Assembly (NCBI GenBank): GCA_020848015.1
Contig: JADLBA010000129.1
Location: 1-13,083, forward strand
Origin: Crocinitomicaceae bacterium
GTDB lineage: Bacteria > Bacteroidota > Bacteroidia > Flavobacteriales_D > Sanyastnellaceae
Reading direction: 5' to 3'
Length of the DNA: 13,083 bases
Shown in pieces: positions 6,430 to 13,083 of this stretch. Under the pieces are notes generated by a model. It ran no database searches. It had not been told where the DNA came from and saw only the letters and a list, made by a program, of their open reading frames with translations. The position numbers and the translations under genes were made by a program. The stretch's first letter is position 1. The number at the start of each line of letters is the position of its first letter.

Positions 6430-9400
6430 CTATTTTTCTTTAACGACCGTAAGGTTTCCCTGCTGCGCGTACTTCTTTCCATCATATCCTTCGGCTGAAA
6501 GAATATAATAGTACGTGCCATCGCTGCAGTCTCCTGCATTCCATCTGCCATCGGGCTTTTCAATGCTACCTACCCATTCACCCCACCGGTTGAAAATATC
6601 AATTTTCAACACTTTTACCGCCACCTGCTCTACCATAAAATATTGGTTGTTTTGATCTCCATTCGGGGTGATAATATTGGGAACCTTTAGACTGGATTCG
6701 AACGGAATAACAATGACAGTAATGTCAGCACTAGCATAACACCCATTCTGATCTGATCCGCTGACAGTATAAACGGTTGTTACCGGTGGTGTTGCAATAG
6801 GCGATGCTGTATTTCCACCTTGTAAATAATTGTCCGGTGTCCATAAATAATTGATCAACCCTTCCGCAAATAAACCAACGCTCTGCCCCTGATCAATCGG
6901 TTCAGGCTCCGTCACTACGAGTTGGGGCATCGGGTAAACAGTAATCACGACTTGATCGCTATCAGAACAACCGTCTGCGCTGATTCCCGTAACTGTATAA
7001 ACAATATCTTGTGTCGCCGATGTATGTGGATGTGGAATGTTGTCAAAATCAAGTGCGGTGGAAGGACTCCACTGATAATCTAAAGCACCGGTTGCATTAA
7101 GCTGTAGTGTTTCTCCTTCACACAGTTCAGCATCGTTTCCAGCATTGACCTGCGGCAACGCAAAAACCTCTACGACCAGAGTAGAAATGATCAGGCATTC
7201 ATCATTCATTATATACTGCAATGTGTGAGATCCCACACCCGCATCTTGGGGTGAAAAAGAATTTTCTGCTAAACCGGCACCCTGCCATTGTCCACCCGGT
7301 GGTGTGACCTGGAGATTCACGGGAGCATCGCCTACGCAAAAATCGCCAGGATCAATAATATTGATTATTGGAGATCCTACAACGGTAATATCAGTCTGCC
7401 CGGAAGCATCACAGATCCCAGTGATGGAGTATATAACCGGATGTACTCCCTGTCCTGCTAATATAGGATCAAATGTCCCGGTAAAAACTCCGGTGATTCC
7501 TTCTCCGCTCCAGCTACCGCCTTGTGGGGAAGCAGTAAGACTAACCGGATCGCTTTCATCACAAAGAACAGGAGGCTGACTGATAATAATATCCGGGATA
7601 CCCTGCACCGGTATAGTAGTCGTTGCTATCAGCGGACAAGTAGCTGGAATTTGATAAGTCACCATAGCCGAGCCTTCACCGGCAATCCCTGGATCAAAGG
7701 TGCCGAGTGAAACATCGGTGATGCCATCCCCGCTCCAGGTTCCTCCGGGTAGAGAAGAAACAAGATTCTGCGGTGCATCGTCAATACAAAAAGGACCGGC
7801 TGGTGTAATAGATACCACCGGTGGAGAAAACACAGTGAGAGTTATTTCTCCATGATTGTTACAGGCATTCGGGATATCATAAGTTATCTGAAATGTACCG
7901 GGACCGCTAATCATTGGATCAAATATTCCAAGCGATGCATCCGAAATTCCAATGCCAGAAAAGATTCCGCCAGGGGATACTGCCGAGAGATCAACAGTGC
8001 CTCCTGTCTGGCAAATACTTCCGGGATCGCTAATCGTCGGATCAACCACCGGGAAAACATTGATCTGAATAGTTGCAGGACTTGCGCAAGGATTTCCCGG
8101 AAAAGTATAGGTAATGGTGTGCAGACCTACTCCCGCAACTGCGGGTGAAAACGTTCCGTTAAACACATCGGTAATTCCTTGCCCGCTCCAAGCTCCCCCC
8201 GCTGGACTGGCATTCAGATTGAAAGCAGAGGCATCCTCGCAATAGGTATTGTTAACCGGGAAAATAGCCGGTGTAAAAGGCGGTGAATAGGTATAGAGTT
8301 CCGTATCTGTAACTGAGCCGCCACAAATGGTGCCGGGACCATTTCCTGTGAGTGTAAGCGTAAAAATAGTATTTGTAGTTGGCCCGGAATTCAGCGTTAT
8401 GTTCAGCGATGAAGTGGCATTCGGGATTGATACCGGTGGATTGGAAGTCCACTGATACCCTGAAGTAAAGTTGATCGGTGTTGCGGCTACGGGTGGCGGG
8501 CCTGTAACAGTATAAATAGAAGCCGTAGCTGCAGAACAGGAATTATCATTGATTGCCGAATAGATGCTGCCGGAGTTATAGCTGACGGTAGTATTGTTTC
8601 CTCCAACAGTAGTGCCCGTGAAAGAAAGGTTTGCATTGGTGAGCGCCCCCACATCAAGACCGATGCAATCATAAATCTGGACAGCCCATCCTGGCTGTGT
8701 CGCATCACAACCATAGATCGGTGCCCAGTTGATCGGTGTAAATGTCGGCCCGTAGCCACCATAGGTTCCCGTAAGAGGGGTAGGTGCCGGGGCACAGATA
8801 TTCAGGTTATTGGACGATAAAGTAGAAAAGCAAAGATTGTTCACATTGTTTCCGGTATTGCACAACGAGCCCTGGCCACTAGCGCATGGATTCTGAAGCA
8901 GGAGTACTGTCGGGCTACCACAGGAAGGTGGGCCAACAAGATAAAAAGCGAGGTCAGAAACATAGGTATGCATTGCGCTGAAACAAACCGTAATTTGGGT
9001 AGCCGATGTGATCGGAACCGAATTATTAGGATTATTTGCCTCAGCAGGCGGATTGTAATAAGGTGTAATGGTTCCTGCATTGATCTGCCCCTGCAACTGC
9101 ACACTACCACATCCTGGGGTGACCGGAGTAATATCAACCGATGGTGTAGCATCAATTCTGCAAATCCATGCTATATCGGTATTGATAATAATTCCGTTTG
9201 CATCAATGAGAGTAACACGGTATCCTCCGGGCTGGAGGCCGGTGAGTGTAGATACCGGAAGCCCGTTTTGCGCCGTCAAAAAATTCCAACTGTTCGAGGC
9301 AGGAACAAAAACCTGCCAGATAAAATTCCAATTGGGAACACCGCCGGTGGGTGTAGCGGTCAATGTACCCGTCTGCCCCGCACAAATAAAATAAATGGGA

Positions 9401-9525
9401 TTGTTCGGTGCACCATTTGAATAGGTGGTCGTTCCCGTCTGAATAGCCGTCGAACTGGTGATGACTTGAGCATTTCCATAAGTAACAAGACAGAAAAAAA
9501 GAATATGAGCCGTGATTCTTTTCAT
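6430..9525 (-). CDS. Large secreted adhesin-like protein: P-domain-like module, five GG-x-WSG-x-G repeats, T9SS type B (gliding motility-associated) C-terminal domain
   Basis: This is a 1031-residue exported protein. In order: a signal peptide (MKRITAHILFFCLVTYGNAQ); an Ig-like region to about 125; a module at about 130-305 resembling the proprotein convertase P domain (FSAMHTYVSDLAFYLVGP, then PLTGTYGGYGP, PGWAVQIYDCIGLDVGAL); an Ig-like linker; five tandem repeats of 70-75 residues at about 422-788, each with a core like GGAWSGQGITD followed by FDP or FSP, AG-x-G and ITY; two PKD/Ig-like domains (about 790-865 and 866-942); and a T9SS type B C-terminal domain from about 946 (VPNIITPNGDQNN, IFNRWGEWV, GTYYYILSAEGYDGK). 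No catalytic residues are apparent, so surface adhesion or a structural role is likely. The ATG at 9523-9525 lies 2 bases after the stop of the upstream small gene, implying an operon with coupled translation. A TTG two codons earlier would overlap that stop and is less likely. Confidence 0.9.
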   Translation of the reverse strand: MKRITAHILFFCLVTYGNAQVITSSTAIQTGTTTYSNGAPNNPIYFICAGQTGTLTATPTGGVPNWNFIWQVFVPASNSWNFLTAQNGLPVSTLTGLQPGGYRVTLIDANGIIINTDIAWICRIDATPSVDITPVTPGCGSVQLQGQINAGTITPYYNPPAEANNPNNSVPITSATQITVCFSAMHTYVSDLAFYLVGPPSCGSPTVLLLQNPCASGQGSLCNTGNNVNNLCFSTLSSNNLNICAPAPTPLTGTYGGYGPTFTPINWAPIYGCDATQPGWAVQIYDCIGLDVGALTNANLSFTGTTVGGNNTTVSYNSGSIYSAINDNSCSAATASIYTVTGPPPVAATPINFTSGYQWTSNPPVSIPNATSSLNITLNSGPTTNTIFTLTLTGNGPGTICGGSVTDTELYTYSPPFTPAIFPVNNTYCEDASAFNLNASPAGGAWSGQGITDVFNGTFSPAVAGVGLHTITYTFPGNPCASPATIQINVFPVVDPTISDPGSICQTGGTVDLSAVSPGGIFSGIGISDASLGIFDPMISGPGTFQITYDIPNACNNHGEITLTVFSPPVVSITPAGPFCIDDAPQNLVSSLPGGTWSGDGITDVSLGTFDPGIAGEGSAMVTYQIPATCPLIATTTIPVQGIPDIIISQPPVLCDESDPVSLTASPQGGSWSGEGITGVFTGTFDPILAGQGVHPVIYSITGICDASGQTDITVVGSPIINIIDPGDFCVGDAPVNLQVTPPGGQWQGAGLAENSFSPQDAGVGSHTLQYIMNDECLIISTLVVEVFALPQVNAGNDAELCEGETLQLNATGALDYQWSPSTALDFDNIPHPHTSATQDIVYTVTGISADGCSDSDQVVITVYPMPQLVVTEPEPIDQGQSVGLFAEGLINYLWTPDNYLQGGNTASPIATPPVTTVYTVSGSDQNGCYASADITVIVIPFESSLKVPNIITPNGDQNNQYFMVEQVAVKVLKIDIFNRWGEWVGSIEKPDGRWNAGDCSDGTYYYILSAEGYDGKKYAQQGNLTVVKEK
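7162..8262 (-). repeat. Five tandem protein repeats (70-75 aa each) within the adhesin-like gene
   Basis: Five consecutive units share the core Gly-Gly-x-(Trp/Phe)-(Ser/Gln)-Gly-x-Gly-(Ile/Leu), then a short loop, Phe-(Ser/Asp)-Pro, Ala/Ser-Gly-x-Gly and an aromatic strand. Each is preceded by a cysteine-containing segment such as YCEDASAFNL, FCIDDAPQNL or FCVGDAPVNL. The DNA of the units has diverged, though short similar blocks remain (for example CCGCTCCA within several copies), so this is an old duplication. Confidence 0.8.
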
Positions 9526-9527
9526 AA

Positions 9528-9908
9528 TCAAAGTGCAAAATGTGTGAAGAGACCTTCCGTATCTGTCACTTTCTTTTCTCCAGAGTCTTCAATTTCAAAA
9601 ACATTCACTCCCATGATGGCAAACAATTTTCCCCATGCATGGGCACTATTTACTTCTGCCTTTAGTGAAGCGGTAACACGGGGATACTCTAAATCAAAAA
9701 TAACGTTTGGCTGATTGTGCTCCACCCAGTTTCTGACACCAGATAGTTGAGTCGCTGATAATTTTTCTTTCAAATCAAACGACACAGTTACAAACCCATT
9801 GGCTACCTTATGAAAATTGGTGCCTTCCGGGAAAAATACCTGTGCGGGGGATTGAGCAAAAAGCAAAAAACAATGCCAACTGAAAATCAGCGTAAAAATC
9901 AATTTCAT
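9528..9908 (-). CDS. Small exported protein of unknown family, first gene of the adhesin operon
   Basis: The 126-residue precursor starts at an ATG (9906-9908) with a signal peptide, MKLIFTLIFSWHCFLLFAQ, probably cut before SPAQ. I do not recognise the family. The mature sequence reads as beta-alpha-beta-beta-alpha-beta: strand GFVTVSFDL, helix SATQLSGVRNWVEHN, strands NVIFDLEYP and RVTASLKAE, helix SAHAWGKLFAIMG, strand VNVFEIE. That order is typical of ferredoxin-like folds such as heavy-metal-associated domains, but the only cysteine is in the signal peptide, so no CxxC metal site exists. No sorting domain or lipobox is seen, so a periplasmic location is likely. Its TGA is 2 bases before the ATG of the large T9SS protein, so the two are almost certainly co-transcribed. 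It might assist that protein's folding or export; this is inference from position only. Confidence 0.8.
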   Translation of the reverse strand: MKLIFTLIFSWHCFLLFAQSPAQVFFPEGTNFHKVANGFVTVSFDLKEKLSATQLSGVRNWVEHNQPNVIFDLEYPRVTASLKAEVNSAHAWGKLFAIMGVNVFEIEDSGEKKVTDTEGLFTHFAL

Positions 9909-10207
9909 AAATATTCTGGTTTTAATGCGAAACTTTAAGATGGTCGAATATACAATTATTTTTTAGCCCTGGTAGTAACCGGATTTGCGAATGTGCAAGT
10001 AAAGGTCACATTTTTTCAGCTATGTTTATATTTCTGGAAACTACGCAGGAGCAGGCATTCGACTATGAATACCTGTCTAACGGGAAACGGTTTTGCTGAT
10101 AAATTAATCTGCATCTATGCTCATTCCAATACGTACGGAAGCAGGAAAATAAATTGCAAAAGAGAGGGGAAGAGGGAGAATGCGCACCAACAGTTAGTGA
10201 GCAACTT
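9909..10207. other. Intergenic region (299 bp) upstream of the adhesin operon
   Basis: It lies between the small DUF7793-like gene and the two-gene adhesin operon, all on the minus strand, so it should hold the terminator of the former and the promoter of the latter. I find no strong hairpin and no full Bacteroidota promoter. The closest -7 match on the minus strand is TATATTCG, near 9942-9950, with no partner at -33. Short open frames here lack codon and start support. Confidence 0.5.
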
Positions 10208-10627
10208 TTAAGTATGGGAGATGATTTTTATTTGTTCGAGCCAATCCAGTGCCTTTTTCACATCACTAAATACACGGGTCGGGTTATCTGGTCTGTTGAA
10301 ACGAATATAAAAATCAGCGATGATCTTATTGGCGAGGTTGTCAACAACGAATGCCTCTGCCATCCTCACTGATACTAATCCGGGATGATGTCTGATCGTT
10401 TCTCTGGCACCGGTTTCTACGTTGCCAAGCACTCCTCTTGTGTCGGTCAGCATCTTCACCCCTTTTCCTTCACAAATATGGAACACTGCATCACATACTT
10501 CTTCCGCCTCCTTTACCCCCATAGATCCAGTGCGCGATGCATCTAACCGGATATAGACGATATCATTGCTGTGCATCCACAACTGTGCAACAGCAACCGT
10601 TATTCTATTCACTTCTCCTGTTTCCAA
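10208..10627 (-). CDS. Small STAS/SpoIIAA-like protein (DUF7793-like)
   Basis: This 139-residue soluble protein has no signal peptide or membrane segment. The pattern of an N-terminal strand (VAQLWMHSNDIVYIRLD), a helix (VKEAEEVCDAVFHICEG), a buried strand and turn (VKMLTDTRGV) and a C-terminal stretch (RPDNPTRVFSDVKKALDWL) recalls the DUF7793 group of STAS/SpoIIAA-like proteins, common as single small genes in Bacteroidota. Their function is not established. The assignment rests on remembered sequence pattern and is moderate. The start is uncertain. TTG at 10625-10627 gives 139 residues. GTG at 10610-10612 gives 134 residues, still preserves the domain, and has AGGAG just upstream, though only 2 bases from the codon. 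No ATG lies between the upstream stop (10664-10666) and Met18, which would cut into the first strand. Confidence 0.75.
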   Translation of the reverse strand: METGEVNRITVAVAQLWMHSNDIVYIRLDASRTGSMGVKEAEEVCDAVFHICEGKGVKMLTDTRGVLGNVETGARETIRHHPGLVSVRMAEAFVVDNLANKIIADFYIRFNRPDNPTRVFSDVKKALDWLEQIKIISHT

Positions 10628-10658
10628 TGATTTCAGTAAAAAGTACAGATCGTTTACG

Positions 10659-10666
10659 CAAAATTA
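10659..10666 (-). promoter_or_regulatory. Candidate -7 box for the DUF7793-like gene
   Basis: The minus-strand sequence TAATTTTG fits TAnnTTTG exactly and lies 31 bases upstream of the TTG start. The upstream half is poor: only ATTG at 10686-10683, with a 16-base spacer. If used, transcription would start near 10652, which agrees with either the TTG or the GTG start. Confidence 0.4.
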
Positions 10667-10736
10667 AAAAAATATACCTACTCAATCGCTCCCGAATGGA
10701 ATAGTACCTGTTGATCTACTATATCTTCCGACTAAT

Positions 10737-10756
10737 AAAGTGAATACTTTGTATTC
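10737..10756 (-). terminator. Possible weak terminator after parC: two overlapping AT-rich inverted repeats
   Basis: AAAGT-GAAT-ACTTT (10737-10750) and GAATAC-TTT-GTATTC (10742-10756) overlap, so only one stem can form at a time. They sit 36 bases beyond the parC stop. On the minus strand the second hairpin is followed by ACTTTATTAG, which is only moderately U-rich. The stems are short and AT-rich, so termination here is uncertain. Confidence 0.3.
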
Positions 10757-10791
10757 TCTTCAATTTTTCCTTGAAAGCAAAATTGTGCGCC

Positions 10792-13083
10792 TTAGAAAAG
10801 ACGTGCCTGCACACCCCCATCAGTTTGCCCGCCTACTTTTTTTTTTGCTCCTTTTTCAGTAGTTCTTTTGCCGTCTTCACGCTCTTCTGTAACGACGGAT
10901 TCTCCCATATCAAGTGGCAACTTCAACTCCTCTTCCGCTTTTCCGCGTGAGGCGAACAGTTTTTCTTCTTCTCTCGATTCAAGAGATATATCCGGCTCCA
11001 GTAATTCAACACTGAGCACAGGCAATGAAGTAAGGCGATTGCCGAGTGCCTTCAATCCTTTTACTGTGATAAATTCGCGGAGATTGACTGTTTCGTCGAG
11101 TTTATTCTGTGTCTGTTTAAACTTCTTATTGAAACGTATATATAGATGCGGATAATGCAGTACAGTAGCTATGCCCAGCTTCGTCTTAGGGTGTTCGGTG
11201 ATGAATTTAATGGTTCCTTTTGATGGTTCAATGAAAAAGCGCTTTACAAACCACTGCTCCTTTTCACCATCAAAATAAACTGCAGTGACGGGCTTTTCGG
11301 CGTACCACTTTTCGAGCAATACCATGTTGTCGTCAAAATGAGTAGAGAGTTCGGGAGTCACTAACTTGTAATCACCAGAATCAAGTATGATGAGTAGTTT
11401 GTCTTCCGCGAGAAAATCGCCGAGAAAACGTCCGCGCCCCTCATCGTTGAGTCGCTGCACCGGTTCATCAAACCATATCTTTCTCGCTCCCAATGTAGAG
11501 ATGCCTATTTGTTTCATCTCTACTTTTTTCACCGGATATTTGGTAACAACATTGCCAATCGCATCGCGCCCCTTGATCGCAAGTGTGCTAAAATCAATAT
11601 CGAATTTTAATTTCTTCAACCGTTCAAGTGCACGGAGGTGAACTGTTACTGTTTCAGCCTCTCCGTTTGAATTTGCCGTGAAGTGAAGCACATCACTGCC
11701 GGCTGCTCCTTTGGTCAGTACATAATCCTTATCGCGGGTAATCGCAGTTACTGCAAAGCGCTTCATCATTGCACCGCCATTTTTACCATCGCGGTACATC
11801 AGATTGTAAATGGTTCGCTTATTATCTTTTTTCCATACAGCCACGTGGATGATGTCTTTCCCCATGAATGCTTTTGGCTGCACTCTGCTGACAACCATCG
11901 TCCCGTCTTTGCGGAACACTATGATGTCGTCAATATCGGAGCATTCGCTGATGTATTCTCCTTCATCACGCTTGAGTGCAGTTCCCACAAAACCTTCAGC
12001 AAAATTGGCGTACAGCTTTGCATTGGCAATGGCTGCTTGTGCTGCCTGTACAACGTCAAATTGCTTGATTTCGGTGCGCCTTTCTCTTCCCTTTCCGTAT
12101 TTTGATTTGATTTCCTTGAAATACGCAATCGCTGTGTCGGTAAGGTTCTCAAGTTTATTCTTTACCGTATCTATCTCTCCTTCCAGTTTCGCGATATGAT
12201 CATTAGCCTTGAAACTGTCGAACCTGGAAATACGTTTGATCCTGATCTCGGTAAGCCTTGCCACATCCTCATCTGTCACTTTGCGGATCAGTTTCTTCGT
12301 AAAAGGCTTTAGCCCTTTATGAATAGTGGCTATGATCTCCTCCCAAGTCTCGCAGTCTTCAATATTCCGGTAAATCCTTTTTTCAATAAATATTTTTTCA
12401 AGCGAGGCAAAATGCCATTGCTCCTGCAATTCGTTCAACTGTATCTCCAGTTCGAGGCGAATCAATTCGCGTGTATGAGTGGCTGAGTGTTTCAGCAACT
12501 CATCCACGCTGAGAAAGCATGGCTTGTCATCCTGTATCACGCATGAATTTGGTGAAATGCTGATCTCGCAATCGGTAAATGCATACAGCGCATCAATGGT
12601 TTTATCCGGTGAAACACCGGGAGCCAGGTGAACAATAATTTCTACATTTTCCGCAGTATTGTCTTCGATCTTTTTGATCTTGATCTTTCCCTTTTCATTC
12701 GCCTTCAGTATGGAGTCAATGAGCGAAACAGTAGTACAACCGAACGGTATTTCAGTAATGACCAGCGTTTTGGCCGACTCGTCTTTTCTGATGCGTGCGC
12801 GCACGCGGATACGCCCTCCCCGGATACCGTGGTTGTAATCGGTAAAATCCGCAAACCCACCCGTTTGGAAATCGGGCTGAATATGAGTAGATTTTCCACG
12901 CAGCGAATCAATGCTCGCGTCAATAAGTTCAACAAAGTTGTGCGGGAGAATTTTGCAGGCAAGTCCCACAGCAATTCCCTCTACTCCGAGTGCCAACAAA
13001 AGAGGAAACTTCATCGGAAGTGTCTCCGGCTCTTTGTTGCGGCCATCATAACTGGCAAGCCAGTTGGTAGTCTTAGGATTAAA
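10792..13083 (-). CDS. parC: DNA topoisomerase IV subunit A (ParC), C-terminal 763 residues; 5' end outside window
   Basis: The subunit breaks and rejoins DNA in the ParC2ParE2 enzyme that unlinks daughter chromosomes. The frame is open through the right edge. The edge reads FNPKTTNWLASYDGRNKEPE and continues into MKFPLLLALGVEGIAVGLA, a conserved part of the type IIA breakage-reunion domain, so the ATG at 13014 is internal. The active-site Tyr/Arg region is off the window. Next come the tower and coiled-coil region, to about 330 residues past that Met. Then a beta-pinwheel-like C-terminal domain follows to about 690, with DIIVFRKDGTMVVSRVQPK and GRGRFLGDFLAEDKLLIILD. No canonical GyrA box (QRRGGKG type) is seen, which favours ParC over GyrA. 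The last 50 residues are charged and low complexity and end in QARLF-stop. A tandem parE upstream is typical but cannot be seen here. Confidence 0.93.
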   Translation of the reverse strand, partial: FNPKTTNWLASYDGRNKEPETLPMKFPLLLALGVEGIAVGLACKILPHNFVELIDASIDSLRGKSTHIQPDFQTGGFADFTDYNHGIRGGRIRVRARIRKDESAKTLVITEIPFGCTTVSLIDSILKANEKGKIKIKKIEDNTAENVEIIVHLAPGVSPDKTIDALYAFTDCEISISPNSCVIQDDKPCFLSVDELLKHSATHTRELIRLELEIQLNELQEQWHFASLEKIFIEKRIYRNIEDCETWEEIIATIHKGLKPFTKKLIRKVTDEDVARLTEIRIKRISRFDSFKANDHIAKLEGEIDTVKNKLENLTDTAIAYFKEIKSKYGKGRERRTEIKQFDVVQAAQAAIANAKLYANFAEGFVGTALKRDEGEYISECSDIDDIIVFRKDGTMVVSRVQPKAFMGKDIIHVAVWKKDNKRTIYNLMYRDGKNGGAMMKRFAVTAITRDKDYVLTKGAAGSDVLHFTANSNGEAETVTVHLRALERLKKLKFDIDFSTLAIKGRDAIGNVVTKYPVKKVEMKQIGISTLGARKIWFDEPVQRLNDEGRGRFLGDFLAEDKLLIILDSGDYKLVTPELSTHFDDNMVLLEKWYAEKPVTAVYFDGEKEQWFVKRFFIEPSKGTIKFITEHPKTKLGIATVLHYPHLYIRFNKKFKQTQNKLDETVNLREFITVKGLKALGNRLTSLPVLSVELLEPDISLESREEEKLFASRGKAEEELKLPLDMGESVVTEEREDGKRTTEKGAKKKVGGQTDGGVQARLF

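Noticed and set aside
7162..8262. Possible CRISPR-like or DNA repeat array in the periodic region
   Set aside because: The periodicity of about 220 bases is protein-level repetition within one open frame; there are no short identical direct repeats with unique spacers.
8968..9420. Plus-strand frame of 150 codons opposite the adhesin-like gene
   Set aside because: It is antisense to the signal-peptide and P-domain region. Its product is rich in Arg, Cys and Ile with no domain pattern, a typical shadow frame.
9526..9531. TTG start for the T9SS type B protein two codons before the ATG
   Set aside because: It overlaps the stop of the upstream gene. The ATG 2 bases after that stop gives a clean signal peptide (MKRIT) and a normal operon junction.
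9993..10372. Two short plus-strand frames (72 codons each) in and beside the 9909-10207 spacer
   Set aside because: The first begins at GTG without a start signal, the second runs into the DUF7793-like gene antisense, and both products look like low-information sequence.
11683..12199. Plus-strand frames opposite parC
   Set aside because: They are antisense to conserved topoisomerase sequence, with no start signal or recognisable domain.
10792..13083. Annotation as DNA gyrase subunit A
   Set aside because: No GyrA-box-like QRRGGKG motif is visible in the C-terminal domain, and its sequence and charged tail fit the Bacteroidota ParC type better. The N-terminal half cannot be seen, so some doubt remains.

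Overview
The window looks like chromosomal DNA of a member of the Bacteroidota. The evidence is two secreted proteins with the two classic type IX secretion (T9SS) C-terminal signals: a type A sorting domain on an M43 metallopeptidase, and a type B 'gliding motility-associated' domain on a large adhesin-like protein. Further support comes from a promoter that fits the Bacteroidota pattern (TTTG, 19 bases, TAnnTTTG), the near absence of Shine-Dalgarno sequences, and a topoisomerase IV A subunit of the Bacteroidota type. I cannot place it more precisely than phylum.

Layout. Positions 1-827 (+) hold the end of a SulP-family anion transporter (STAS domain), whose last 8 bases overlap the start of a beta-class carbonic anhydrase. 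Converging on them are two minus-strand housekeeping or metabolic genes: an RhlE-type DEAD-box RNA helicase with an apparent TTG start, and a thiolase of the 3-oxoadipyl-CoA type (PcaF/PaaJ). Positions 3501-9908 form a block of exported proteins: an M43 metallopeptidase (-), a small two-module HYR-like protein (+, divergent from it), and a two-gene minus-strand operon in which a 126-residue secreted protein of unknown family lies 2 bases upstream of a 1031-residue T9SS type B repeat protein. Positions 10208-13083 hold a small DUF7793/STAS-like protein and the C-terminal 763 codons of topoisomerase IV subunit A (parC), which runs off the right edge.

How the genes may work together. The transporter and carbonic anhydrase probably form a bicarbonate uptake and interconversion unit. 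The exported block could supply cell-surface proteolysis and adhesion through T9SS, but only the small protein/adhesin pair is physically coupled. The other genes look independent.

I found no rRNA, tRNA, CRISPR array, insertion sequence, phage gene or recognisable defence system. The least explained parts are the 126-residue secreted partner of the adhesin, the stand-alone HYR-like protein, and a clamp-binding-like pentapeptide at the very C-terminus of ParC.
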